From NCBI GenBank assembly GCA_018820275.1, contig JAHJOO010000058.1:1-62960 (forward strand): a DNA stretch of 62,960 bases. Direction: 5' to 3'. The translations under genes and the position numbers were made by a program. Positions 55,961-62,960 of this stretch are shown piece by piece. This DNA comes from Alphaproteobacteria bacterium (lineage in GTDB: Bacteria > Pseudomonadota > Alphaproteobacteria > Caulobacterales > Caulobacteraceae). Numbering within the stretch: the first letter of the stretch is position 1; the number at the start of each line of letters is the position of its first letter. The notes below the pieces were generated by a model. That model was not told the origin of the DNA and searched no databases. It saw nothing but the letters and a program-made list of their open reading frames with translations.

Positions 55961-56352
55961 GCGTGCCCCGCGGGCGCGGCCAGACCGACGCCCCCGACCG
56001 GTCTGGTCGTCACGGCGTCGGAGAAGGTCTCGATCAGGGGCAGACCCTGCTGGATTGCCGCCTTCACCTCCGGGACCTGCAGCGAGGCCCTTTGCGCCGC
56101 CTCGTCGGTCCAGACCTCGGTCACCCAGATGGCGTCGGCGTCGGCCGGGTCGTGGGCCACGACATAGCTGAGACAGCCGGGCATCCGCCCCAGCCCCTCC
56201 AGCAGGATCGAGGTGAGCTCGTCGCGCCGCCCGGCCACCGCGGTCATCTTGCCGATCAGTCCGTACATCGTCCCCTCCGCCCGGCCGGGCGAGGCCAGGC
56301 CCAGCGTCGCCAGACCCGTCGCCCCCGCCAGAACTCCGCGCCTGTGCATCAT
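55957..56352 (-). CDS. exported antibiotic-biosynthesis-monooxygenase-fold protein
   Basis: 131 residues from ATG 56352. A Tat-like signal (MHRRGVLAGATGLATLGLA) precedes an ABM ferredoxin-like domain: MYGLIGKMTAVAGRRDELTSILLEG and SYVVAHDPADADAIWVTEVWTDEAA. Such proteins oxidise quinols or degrade haem-like compounds; here the substrate is unknown. It overlaps the lipoprotein gene by 4 bp. Confidence 0.75.
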   Translation of the reverse strand: MMHRRGVLAGATGLATLGLASPGRAEGTMYGLIGKMTAVAGRRDELTSILLEGLGRMPGCLSYVVAHDPADADAIWVTEVWTDEAAQRASLQVPEVKAAIQQGLPLIETFSDAVTTRPVGGVGLAAPAGHA

Positions 56353-56404
56353 CCGCGCACGATAGCCCAACGGCCCTCTTGGCGCCGCAGCAAATCAGCG
56401 CCAG

Positions 56405-56815
56405 ATGCGCGCCATGGCGTCCCTGCACATGATCAAGCTCTGCGTCGGCGTGGCCAGGGTGGAAACTCTGGAACGCCGCATCGGCAAGGGGCAGTGGCTG
56501 ACGGTGCACACCCGCATGACGCCGAAGCGGGCGACCGAGCTGGAGGAGGGCGGCTCGCTGTACTGGGTCATGAAGGGCTCGGTCACCTGCCGCGTGCCGA
56601 TCGCCGACATCACGACGAAGGGCGAGGGGCGGGCCTCCATGTGCCACATCCGCCTGCATCCGGAAGTGATCCGCACCGCCCCGCAGGCGCGCCGCCCCTT
56701 CCAGGGCTGGCGCTATCTGGAGCCGAAGGACGCGCCGCCGGACCTGTCGCAGGCCGGCGACACCGACCTGCCCGACGACCTCGTGCGCGAGCTGCGCGAA
56801 CTCGGTGCCTGGTGA
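56405..56815 (+). CDS. DUF1489 family protein
   Basis: 136 residues. The family opening MIKLCVGVARVETLERRI (an ATG at 56429 gives the usual start) and the later SLYWVMKGSVTCRVPIADI and RPFQGWRYL match DUF1489, conserved across alphaproteobacteria with unknown function. Its 3' end overlaps the MATE gene start. Confidence 0.8.
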   Translation: MRAMASLHMIKLCVGVARVETLERRIGKGQWLTVHTRMTPKRATELEEGGSLYWVMKGSVTCRVPIADITTKGEGRASMCHIRLHPEVIRTAPQARRPFQGWRYLEPKDAPPDLSQAGDTDLPDDLVRELRELGAW

Positions 56816-58166
56816 CTCCGTGTTCGGCCTGAGCCCGCAGTCCCGCGCCGCCACCGGCGAACTGGCCCGGCTGGCCTGGCCGGTGGTCCTCGCCCGCGTG
56901 GGCGTCATGACCATGGGTCTGACCGACGCCATCGTGGTCGGCAACTACGCCTCGCGCGAACTGGCCTTCCACTCGCTGGCCTGGGCCCCGACCTCGGTCG
57001 TCCTGACCACCGCCGTCGGGCTGATGATGGGGGTCCAGGTCATGGCCGCCCGGCTGCTGGGCGAGGGCCGCCGGCACGAGGTCGGCGCGGTCCTGCGCCG
57101 GGGCATCGCTTTCGCCCTGCAGATCGGCTTCGCCGCCGCCGCCCTGCTGATCCTGCTGGGCCCGTGGGGCCTGTCGCAAATGGGGCTGCAGGACGGCCTG
57201 GCCGAGGGGTCCTCTCCGGCCCTGATCGTCTTTTCCCTGTCGCTGCCCTTCTACCTGCTGTCGGCGACGGCCCAGCTGTTCATCGAGGCGCTGGGCAAGC
57301 CGAAGATGAGCATGGCCGCCATCTGGGTGGCCAACCTCGTCAACCTGGCGCTGAACCTGCTGCTGGTGCCCGACCTGATGGGGCTGGGCGTGAACGGCGC
57401 CGTGGCCTCGGCCTGGGCCACCTTCGGTGCGCGCGCCGCGCTCGCGGCCTTCCTGCTGGTCTATATCCTGCGCCTGCCCGAGGCGCGGGCGTTGGGCATC
57501 TTCTCCCGGCCGCGCCCCGACCCCGCCGCGGCCCGCGAACAGCTGAAGATCGGCGCGGGCGCCGGCTCCAGCTATTTCATCGAGGTCACCGCCTTCGCCG
57601 CCATGACCCTGTTCGCCGGCCGGCTGGGCGCCAACGAGACCGCGGCCTGGGCGGTGGTGCTGAACGTCTCGGCCATCGTCTTCATGATCCCCATGGGCCT
57701 GTCGTCGGCGACCGCCGTGCTGGTCGGCCGGGCCTACGGTGCCGCCGACGGCCGCGGCGTGCTGCGGGCCGGTCTGGTCGGCGTCGGCGTGGTCTCGGCC
57801 GCCACCCTCGTGGTCGCCCTTCTGGTCTGGCCCGGCGCCGGCCTGGTCGTCGGGGCCTATGGCCGCGATCCGGCGCTGATGGCCATCGCCGTGCCCGCCC
57901 TGATCCTCGCCACGCTGTTCTTCGTCGCCGACGGAATCCAGGTCGTCGCCGCCTCGGCCAACCGCGCCGCCGGCGACGTGTGGTGGCCGACGATCATGCA
58001 TTTCACCGCCTATGGCGCGATCATGATGCCGCTGGGATGGTGGCTGGCCCCGCGCTTCGGCGTGGACGGCCTGGTCTGGGCCGTGATCCTGGCCAGCCTC
58101 GTCTCGGCCAGCCTGCTGACCGGCCGCTTCGTCAGGATCGCCCGGCGGCTGGCGCCGGCGGCGTGA
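56805..58166 (+). CDS. MATE family efflux transporter
   Basis: 453 residues with about 12 membrane helices in two homologous halves. The N-terminal half has ELARLAWPVVLARVGVMTMGLTDAIVVG and the second half SSYFIEVTAFAAMTLFAG. It exports cationic compounds against Na+ or H+. A GTG at 56805 is the longest start; GTG at 56820 is also possible. It overlaps DUF1489 by 11 bp. Confidence 0.88.
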   Translation: MPGDSVFGLSPQSRAATGELARLAWPVVLARVGVMTMGLTDAIVVGNYASRELAFHSLAWAPTSVVLTTAVGLMMGVQVMAARLLGEGRRHEVGAVLRRGIAFALQIGFAAAALLILLGPWGLSQMGLQDGLAEGSSPALIVFSLSLPFYLLSATAQLFIEALGKPKMSMAAIWVANLVNLALNLLLVPDLMGLGVNGAVASAWATFGARAALAAFLLVYILRLPEARALGIFSRPRPDPAAAREQLKIGAGAGSSYFIEVTAFAAMTLFAGRLGANETAAWAVVLNVSAIVFMIPMGLSSATAVLVGRAYGAADGRGVLRAGLVGVGVVSAATLVVALLVWPGAGLVVGAYGRDPALMAIAVPALILATLFFVADGIQVVAASANRAAGDVWWPTIMHFTAYGAIMMPLGWWLAPRFGVDGLVWAVILASLVSASLLTGRFVRIARRLAPAA

Positions 58167-58220
58167 CGGCGACGGTCAACGTCTCTATATCCGACGCCTT
58201 CCCCGAACCTCCGGACTCCC

Positions 58221-59933
58221 ATGGCCCGCATCCTCGTCACCTCGGCGCTGCCCTACATCAACGGCATCAAGCATCTGGGGAACCTGGCGGGCTCGATGCT
58301 GCCGGCCGACGTCTGGAGCCGGTTCAAGCGGGCCCAGGGCCACGAGGTCCTCTACATCTGCGCCACCGACGAGCACGGCACCCCGGCCGAGCTGGCCGCC
58401 GCCGCCGCCGGTCAGGACGTGCGCACCTATTGCGACGAGCAGCACGAGATCCAGAAGCGCGCGGGGGAGGCCTTCGGCCTGAGCTACGACGGGTTCGGCC
58501 GGTCCTCCGGCGCGCCGAACCGGCGCCTGACCCAGCATTTCGCGGCGAAGCTGGAGGAGAACGGCTTCATCGAGGAGCGGGTCGACCGGATGATCTATTC
58601 GGTCGACGACGCCCGCTTCCTGCCCGACCGCTATGTGGAGGGCACCTGTCCGCACTGCGGCCACGTCGGCGCGCGCGGCGACCAGTGCGACAACTGCGGC
58701 CGCCTGCTGGACCCGACCGACCTGATCGACCCGTATTCGGCGGTGTCGGGGTCGAAGAACCTCGAGGCGCGCGACACCCGCCATCTCTATCTGCTGCAGA
58801 CCAGGCTGGAGGGCGCCATCCGCGACTGGATCGGCTCGAAGTCCGGCTGGCAGACCCTGGCGAAATCCATCGCGCTGAAGCACCTCGACGAGGGTCTGAT
58901 CGACCGCGGCATCACCCGCGACCTGAAGTGGGGCGTGCCGGTCGTCGGCCCCGACGGCGCGCCGCGCCCGGGCATGGAGGGCAAGGTCTTCTACGTCTGG
59001 TTCGACGCCCCGATCGAATACATCGGCGCGACCGAGGAATGGGCCGCCGCGAACGGCCGCACCTGGCGCGACTGGTGGCGGCTGGACGAGGGCGCCGACG
59101 ACGTCCGCTACGTCCAGTTCATGGGCAAGGACAACGTCGCCTTCCACACCGTCAGCTTCCCCGCCACGATCCTCGGCTCGGGCGAGCCGTGGAAGACGGT
59201 GGACCAGCTGAAGGCCTTCAACTGGCTGAACTGGTACGGCGGGAAATTCTCCACCAGCCAGAAGCGCGGCGTCTTCATGGACCAGGCGCTGGAGCTGCTG
59301 CCGGCCGACTACTGGCGCTGGCACCTGACCGCCTATGGACCCGAGCATTCCGACGCGGCCTTCACCTGGGAGCAGTTCCAGTCGACGACGAACAAGGACC
59401 TGGCCGACGTGCTGGGCAATTTCGTCAACCGCATCGTCAAGTTCACCGAGTCCAAGTTCGATGGCGTCGTGCCCGAGGGCGGCGAGGCCGGTCCGGTCGA
59501 GGCGAAGCTGGAGACCGACCTCCGCGCCGCGATCGCCGAGGCGACCGAACAGTTCGAGGCCATGGAGTTCCGCAAGGCGGCCCAGGCGATCCGCGCCGCC
59601 TGGGTGCTGGGCAACGAATATCTGCAGGTGGCGGCGCCCTGGACCGCCCTGAAGACCGACCGCGACGCCGCCGCGGTCGGCGTGCGCACCGGCCTGAACC
59701 TGGTCGCCCTGTTCGCCCGGCTGGCCGCGCCGATCCTGCCCTTCTCGGCGGAGAAGATCGCGGCCTCGGTCGGCGCCACGGACCTCTCCTGGCCGGCGCC
59801 CGACGCGGCGTGGCTGGACGCCATCCCCGCCGGCCGGCCGGTCGCGCACCAGGGCGTGCTGTTCGCCAAGATCGAGGACGCCCAGGTGGCGGAGTGGTCC
59901 GAACGCTTCGGCGGGGCGGGTCAGCAGGGCTGA
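58221..59933 (+). CDS. metG: methionyl-tRNA synthetase
   Basis: 570 residues. HIGH-type [13 protein letters not shown] near residue 15. Zinc knuckle [19 protein letters not shown] near 135-155. KMSKS-type KFSTSQKRG near 345. The DALR anticodon-binding region follows. It lacks the C-terminal tRNA-binding (TRBP) domain, as is common in this group. The C-terminus is complete. Confidence 0.96.
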   Translation: MARILVTSALPYINGIKHLGNLAGSMLPADVWSRFKRAQGHEVLYICATDEHGTPAELAAAAAGQDVRTYCDEQHEIQKRAGEAFGLSYDGFGRSSGAPNRRLTQHFAAKLEENGFIEERVDRMIYSVDDARFLPDRYVEGTCPHCGHVGARGDQCDNCGRLLDPTDLIDPYSAVSGSKNLEARDTRHLYLLQTRLEGAIRDWIGSKSGWQTLAKSIALKHLDEGLIDRGITRDLKWGVPVVGPDGAPRPGMEGKVFYVWFDAPIEYIGATEEWAAANGRTWRDWWRLDEGADDVRYVQFMGKDNVAFHTVSFPATILGSGEPWKTVDQLKAFNWLNWYGGKFSTSQKRGVFMDQALELLPADYWRWHLTAYGPEHSDAAFTWEQFQSTTNKDLADVLGNFVNRIVKFTESKFDGVVPEGGEAGPVEAKLETDLRAAIAEATEQFEAMEFRKAAQAIRAAWVLGNEYLQVAAPWTALKTDRDAAAVGVRTGLNLVALFARLAAPILPFSAEKIAASVGATDLSWPAPDAAWLDAIPAGRPVAHQGVLFAKIEDAQVAEWSERFGGAGQQG

Positions 59934-59984
59934 CAGTCGGGCGGGGTCGTGCTAAGTGACCAACTGGATGGTCAGGAGCCCGTC

Positions 59985-60227
59985 ATGACGGCGATCAGTC
60001 TGGCGGACGCCAAGGCCCGGCTGAGCGAGCTGGTCGATCAGGCGCAAGCCGGCGAGATCGTCGAGATCACCCGCCGCGGCAAGCCGGTCGCCCTGCTGGT
60101 GCCGATCACCGCCGCCCGATCCCGGATTGAGGTCGCAGATCTCCGCCAGGCGACCGACGGCGGTGCCGTGCAGGCGGAATCCGCCGGTGACTTCATGCGC
60201 CGCATGCGCGACGACTATCGCTACTGA
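59985..60227 (+). CDS. Phd/YefM-type antitoxin
   Basis: 80 residues from ATG 59985, preceded by AGGAG (59974-59978). The Phd motif SLADAKARLSELVDQAQAGEIVEITRRGKPVALLVPI is complete. The C-terminus (DFMRRMRDDYRY) wraps the toxin. It overlaps the vapC-type gene by one base (TGATG). It binds its own promoter in known systems. Confidence 0.9.
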   Translation: MTAISLADAKARLSELVDQAQAGEIVEITRRGKPVALLVPITAARSRIEVADLRQATDGGAVQAESAGDFMRRMRDDYRY

Positions 60228-60649
60228 TGTTCTACGTGGACACGTCGGTGTTCGTGGCCGCGCTGACGCCCGAGCCCGCGACCGAGCGGGTCCAGGGCTG
60301 GTTGGCCGACCAGCAGGCCGGGTCCCTGCATATCAGCGGATGGACGCGGGTGGAGTTCGCGGCCGCCCTGCGCTTCAAACAGGCGACCGGTCAGATCGAC
60401 GGGGCCGGGCGGGAACGGGCGGCGGCCCAGTTCGCCCGGATCGAGTCCTACGGTCTGACGCTGTGGCCCGTCTCGGTCGCCGACTATGAGGAGGCCGCGC
60501 GCATGGCGGCCGCCGACGCTCTGCCGCTGCGGGCCCCCGACGCGCTGCACTTCGCCATGGCCTGGCGGCGCGGCGCCACGCTCTGCACCCTCGACGCCGG
60601 CCTGCGCCGCGCCTGCGACCGGATCGGTCACGCGGCCTTGACGCCCTAG
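60227..60649 (+). CDS. VapC-type PIN-domain toxin
   Basis: 140 residues. PIN acidic residues in FYVDTSVFVAAL (D5), RVEFAAAL (E near 46), LRAPDALHFA (D near 105) and CTLDAGLRRA (D near 124). Such toxins cleave tRNA or rRNA when free of antitoxin. The pair sits between metG and terC. Its last 4 bp overlap the convergent terC gene. Confidence 0.9.
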   Translation: MFYVDTSVFVAALTPEPATERVQGWLADQQAGSLHISGWTRVEFAAALRFKQATGQIDGAGRERAAAQFARIESYGLTLWPVSVADYEEAARMAAADALPLRAPDALHFAMAWRRGATLCTLDAGLRRACDRIGHAALTP

Positions 60650-61488
60650 GTCGCGGGGGCCGGGATCGCCGCCGGGGCGGGCGCGTCCGCCGGCCGGGTC
60701 GGCGTCGGCGGGGCCGGCAGGGCGGTGTCCTCGCTGCGCATGCCCTTGCGGTGCTTGGCCACCTCTTCCGCGCCGATGTCGAGGAAGCCGGGCGCGGTGG
60801 CGTTGTGGCTTTCCAGATTGCCGGTCCGCACCACCACCGAACGGTAGCCGTCCCAGATCATGTGCAGGGCCACGTACAGGACGATGACCAGGCCGACGTA
60901 GGCGATCCAGCGGTGCTTCGTCAGCATCTTGGCGATGAAGGTCGCGGCCACGCCCATCAGGGCGATCGACAGGACCAGACCGAACACCATGATCCACGGA
61001 TGGGCGTGCGCGGCGCCGGCGACGGCCAGGACGTTGTCCAGGCTCATCGTCACATCGGCGATCATGATCTGCAGCAGGGCCGCGCCGAACGACTTGCGCT
61101 TCAGGCCCAGCTCCTCGGGCGACGGTCCCTTGCCGTGCTCGATCTGCATGGCCAGTTCCAGCTCGCGCTCGGCCTCGGCCTGATCGTGCGTCGCCTGTTC
61201 GCGCAGTTCGCGCCACATCTTCCAGCACACCCACAGCAGCAGGAAGCCGCCGGCCAGCAGCAGGCCGACGATGGCCAGCAGCTGCACCGTGATCAGGGCA
61301 AAGCCGATGCGCATGACGACGGCGGCCGCCAGACCGATCAGAATGGCCTTGCGGCGCTGTTCGGCGGGCAGGGCGGCGGCCGCCAGGCCGACGGCCACGG
61401 CGTTGTCCCCGGCCAGCACCAGGTCGATCATCAGCACCTGACCGAGGGCGGTCAGGGCGGCGGGGGTGAAGAGTTCGGCGAATTCCAT
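60646..61488 (-). CDS. TerC-family integral membrane protein (YjbE-like)
   Basis: 280 residues with about seven membrane helices. TerC motifs: VLAGDNAVAVGLAA near residue 28 and ADVTMSLDNVLAVAGAA near 150, the acidic and Asn residues implicated in metal transport. A cytoplasmic charged loop (HDQAEAERELELAMQIEHG) and a Pro/Ala-rich tail are unusual additions. Probable Mn2+ or other metal exporter. Confidence 0.88.
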   Translation of the reverse strand: MEFAELFTPAALTALGQVLMIDLVLAGDNAVAVGLAAAALPAEQRRKAILIGLAAAVVMRIGFALITVQLLAIVGLLLAGGFLLLWVCWKMWRELREQATHDQAEAERELELAMQIEHGKGPSPEELGLKRKSFGAALLQIMIADVTMSLDNVLAVAGAAHAHPWIMVFGLVLSIALMGVAATFIAKMLTKHRWIAYVGLVIVLYVALHMIWDGYRSVVVRTGNLESHNATAPGFLDIGAEEVAKHRKGMRSEDTALPAPPTPTRPADAPAPAAIPAPAT

Positions 61489-61538
61489 GGCGGGGCTCTA
61501 GGGCAGGGGAGGGCGGTCAGGCAAGCGGCGACGCGGTC

Positions 61539-62417
61539 TCAGCTTCCCGTCCGTCGCCGCGTCGCCTCGTACAGGGCCACGGCCGCGGCGTTCGACACAT
61601 TCAGACTCTCGAACCCGCCGGGCATGGGGATGCGGGCGAGGACGTCGCAGTGCTCGGCGACCAGGCGGCGGATGCCGTCGCCCTCCGATCCCATCACCAG
61701 CACCGTGGGGCCGCCGTTCAGGGCGTCCGACAGGTCGACGTCGGTGTCGCCGTCCAGCCCGACGGCGCGCCAGCCCGCCTCCGCCAGGGTCTCCAGCGCG
61801 CGGCTGAGATTGGTGACGCGGGCGTGGGGCAGACGCTCGGTCGCGCCCACGGCGGCCTTGGCCAGAGCCCCGGCCAGCGCCGGCGAATGCCGGTCCTGGA
61901 CGACGATCCCTCGCGCGCCGAAGGCCAGGGCCGAGCGGAAGATGGCCCCCACGTTCTGCGGATCGGTGATCTGGTCCAGCATGACGATGACGCCCGTCGC
62001 CGGCTCGGCCAGCTCGGCGAGGGGCACGCCCTCCAGCGGCGCGACCTTGAAGACCAGGCCCTGATGCACGGCGCCGGGCGGCAGCATGCGCGCGATGTCC
62101 GCGGCGTCCATGATCTCGGGCGTGTGACCGCCGGGGGCGAGGCCGCCGGCCGCGATCTCGGCGCCGCGCTCCGCCGTGGCGATCAGGCGGCCCATCCCCT
62201 TGCGCGCGGGATTCGCCAGGGCGGCCAGGACGGGGTGCCGCCCCCAGAGCAGCGTGTCCGGATCGACCTTGGTCCGCGCGGCGCGGGGCGCCTCCGCCCG
62301 GGGGCGGGCGGCGGGGTCGAAACCTTTGGCGGCGGGCTTTTCACCGCCGCGGACGGGCCCTTTCGGTCGGCCCGAAAAGGCCTTGTTCCGGTCGTTGCGT
62401 TCGCGTTTCGACGACAC
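61539..62417 (-). CDS. rlmB: 23S rRNA (guanosine-2'-O-)-methyltransferase (SpoU/TrmH type)
   Basis: 292 residues, GTG start. Basic, disordered N-terminus (about 1-50). TLLWGRHPVLAAL opens the SpoU substrate domain. The knotted methyltransferase domain shows MLDQITDPQNVGAIFRSALAFGA, VLVMGSEGDGIRRLV and IPMPGGFESLNVSNAAAV. RlmB methylates G2251 in the peptidyl-transferase P loop; the specificity is inferred from family. It is divergent from the tRNA-tuf cluster. Confidence 0.9.
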   Translation of the reverse strand: MSSKRERNDRNKAFSGRPKGPVRGGEKPAAKGFDPAARPRAEAPRAARTKVDPDTLLWGRHPVLAALANPARKGMGRLIATAERGAEIAAGGLAPGGHTPEIMDAADIARMLPPGAVHQGLVFKVAPLEGVPLAELAEPATGVIVMLDQITDPQNVGAIFRSALAFGARGIVVQDRHSPALAGALAKAAVGATERLPHARVTNLSRALETLAEAGWRAVGLDGDTDVDLSDALNGGPTVLVMGSEGDGIRRLVAEHCDVLARIPMPGGFESLNVSNAAAVALYEATRRRTGS

Positions 62418-62423
62418 TATAAG
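62395..62423 (+). promoter_or_regulatory. possible promoter of the tRNA-Tyr / tRNA-Gly / tuf cluster
   Basis: TTGCGT (62395-62400) and TATAAG (62418-62423) with 17 bp between, overlapping the rlmB start on the other strand. It would leave a leader of about 140 bases before tRNA-Tyr. No clearer pair is seen nearer the tRNA. Confidence 0.3.
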
Positions 62424-62570
62424 ACGCGCTCCGATTTGGGGCCCCTAGGGTTTTCCGGGTCCGGCGCCCCTCTAAACCAGGCGTCGCGGGATGCCGAGGC
62501 CTTTCGTCCGACACCGCTTCCGGCACGCCGGAAAAAGAGCCGGACGCCCGATGAGGTTTCAGAACGCGCT

Positions 62571-62654
62571 GGGGGAATGTCCCGAGCGGCAAAGGGGGGG
62601 GACTGTAAATCCCCTGCGTAAGCTTCGCAGGTTCGAGTCCTGCTTCCCCCACCA
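62571..62654 (+). tRNA. tRNA-Tyr (GTA)
   Basis: Acceptor GGGGGAA pairs with TTCCCCC. The anticodon loop is CTGTAAA with anticodon GTA between GGGGA and TCCCC. A long class II variable arm (TGCG...CGCA) and T arm CAGGTTCGAGTCCTG follow. CCA is encoded. It is a substrate of the queuosine pathway encoded elsewhere in this window. Confidence 0.95.
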
Positions 62655-62694
62655 CGCGTTCCGAAAGCTCGTCAGGCGGCGCTCCGAAACGACC

Positions 62695-62768
62695 GCGGGT
62701 ATAGCACAATGGTAGTGCAGCAGCCTTCCAAGCTGAGGATGTCGGTTCGATCCCGTCTACCCGCTCCA
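62695..62768 (+). tRNA. tRNA-Gly (TCC)
   Basis: Acceptor GCGGGTA pairs with TACCCGC. Anticodon loop CTTCCAA with anticodon TCC between CAGC and GCTG. T loop GGTTCGATCCC, CCA encoded. It lies 40 bp after tRNA-Tyr and 51 bp before tuf, a co-transcribed arrangement seen in other alphaproteobacteria. Confidence 0.95.
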
Positions 62769-62819
62769 GATTTTGAACGCTGACAACCGCCCACCTTCCG
62801 GGCCGCAGGAGTTTTGGCC

Positions 62820-62960
62820 ATGGCCAAGGAAAAGTTCGAACGCACCAAGCCGCACTGCAACATCGGCACGATCGGTCACGTTGACCACGGCAAGACGACG
62901 CTGACGGCGGCGATCACGATGACGCTGGCCAAGGCCGGCGGGGCGAAGGCGATGAACTAC
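62820..62960 (+). CDS. tuf: elongation factor Tu, N-terminal fragment (cut by window edge)
   Basis: 47 residues visible, ATG start with GCAGGAG upstream. [20 protein letters not shown] and the G1 motif GHVDHGKTT identify EF-Tu. The rest lies beyond the window. It follows the two tRNA genes. Confidence 0.96.
   Translation, partial: MAKEKFERTKPHCNIGTIGHVDHGKTTLTAAITMTLAKAGGAKAMNY

Overview
This 63-kb window is a chromosomal segment of a high-GC alphaproteobacterium, most likely a Caulobacterales member of the Brevundimonas/Caulobacter type. The inference rests on the gene set: a class I (archaeal-type) lysyl-tRNA synthetase, methionine synthase split into two adjacent genes, an Oar-like TonB-dependent receptor, class I PHB synthase, DUF1489 and DUF1499 proteins, and an rlmB / tRNA-Tyr / tRNA-Gly / tuf cluster at the right end. 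It was not tested by database search.

Layout. 1-6700: queuosine genes tgt and queA, a DUF4126 membrane protein, a MaoC-like hydratase, lysS and a secreted SH3/glycine-zipper protein. 6690-9750: an S24/LexA-like regulator whose 5' region is interrupted by a 2.36-kb IS1595-type element. The element has 21-bp terminal repeats, a flanking duplicated 14-bp palindrome, and cargo: a SinR/Cas2-like small protein, a HEPN-like protein and two tiny genes on the opposite strand. 9750-18600: two tandem paralogues of unknown function, two thioesterases, a ligase-associated exonuclease, a hybrid histidine kinase, the queC-queE-queD operon, a secreted-type nuclease and a pirin. 18600-26500: aroC, a DnaJ-like protein lacking HPD, pdxH, tetR, udk, an acyl-CoA ligase and an MBL hydrolase. 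26500-30700: the TonB-dependent receptor.

30700-36400 is a methionine-cycle operon (SahR-like ArsR-methyltransferase, metF, metH-N, metH-C) with a near-perfect palindrome touching the first gene. 36400-45400 holds an EF-hand lipoprotein, a hydroxyacid dehydrogenase, a LysR regulator, phaC with a 55-aa companion gene, a TPR protein built from ten nearly identical 48-residue units, and ettA. 45400-48120 is a udgX plus radical-SAM repair pair. 48170-49130 is a DUF559 nuclease gene between inverted hairpin repeats, inserted directly in front of and in frame with holC. Three tandem I78-type inhibitor lipoproteins, two VOC proteins, rarA and an acyl-CoA carboxylase follow. 54400-55300 is a repeat-rich intergenic zone around a stand-alone GIY-YIG nuclease. 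The right end holds a MATE transporter, metG, a Phd/VapC toxin-antitoxin pair, terC, rlmB, two tRNAs and the start of tuf.

Most interesting items: (i) the IS1595-type element and its SinR-like/HEPN-like cargo, inserted at a probable operator; (ii) two families of structured intergenic repeats, each next to a small single-domain nuclease (DUF559, GIY-YIG), with the DUF559 copy reshaping the holC start; (iii) a tRNA-guanine transglycosylase that seems to have lost two of its three zinc cysteines; (iv) the recently expanded TPR array.
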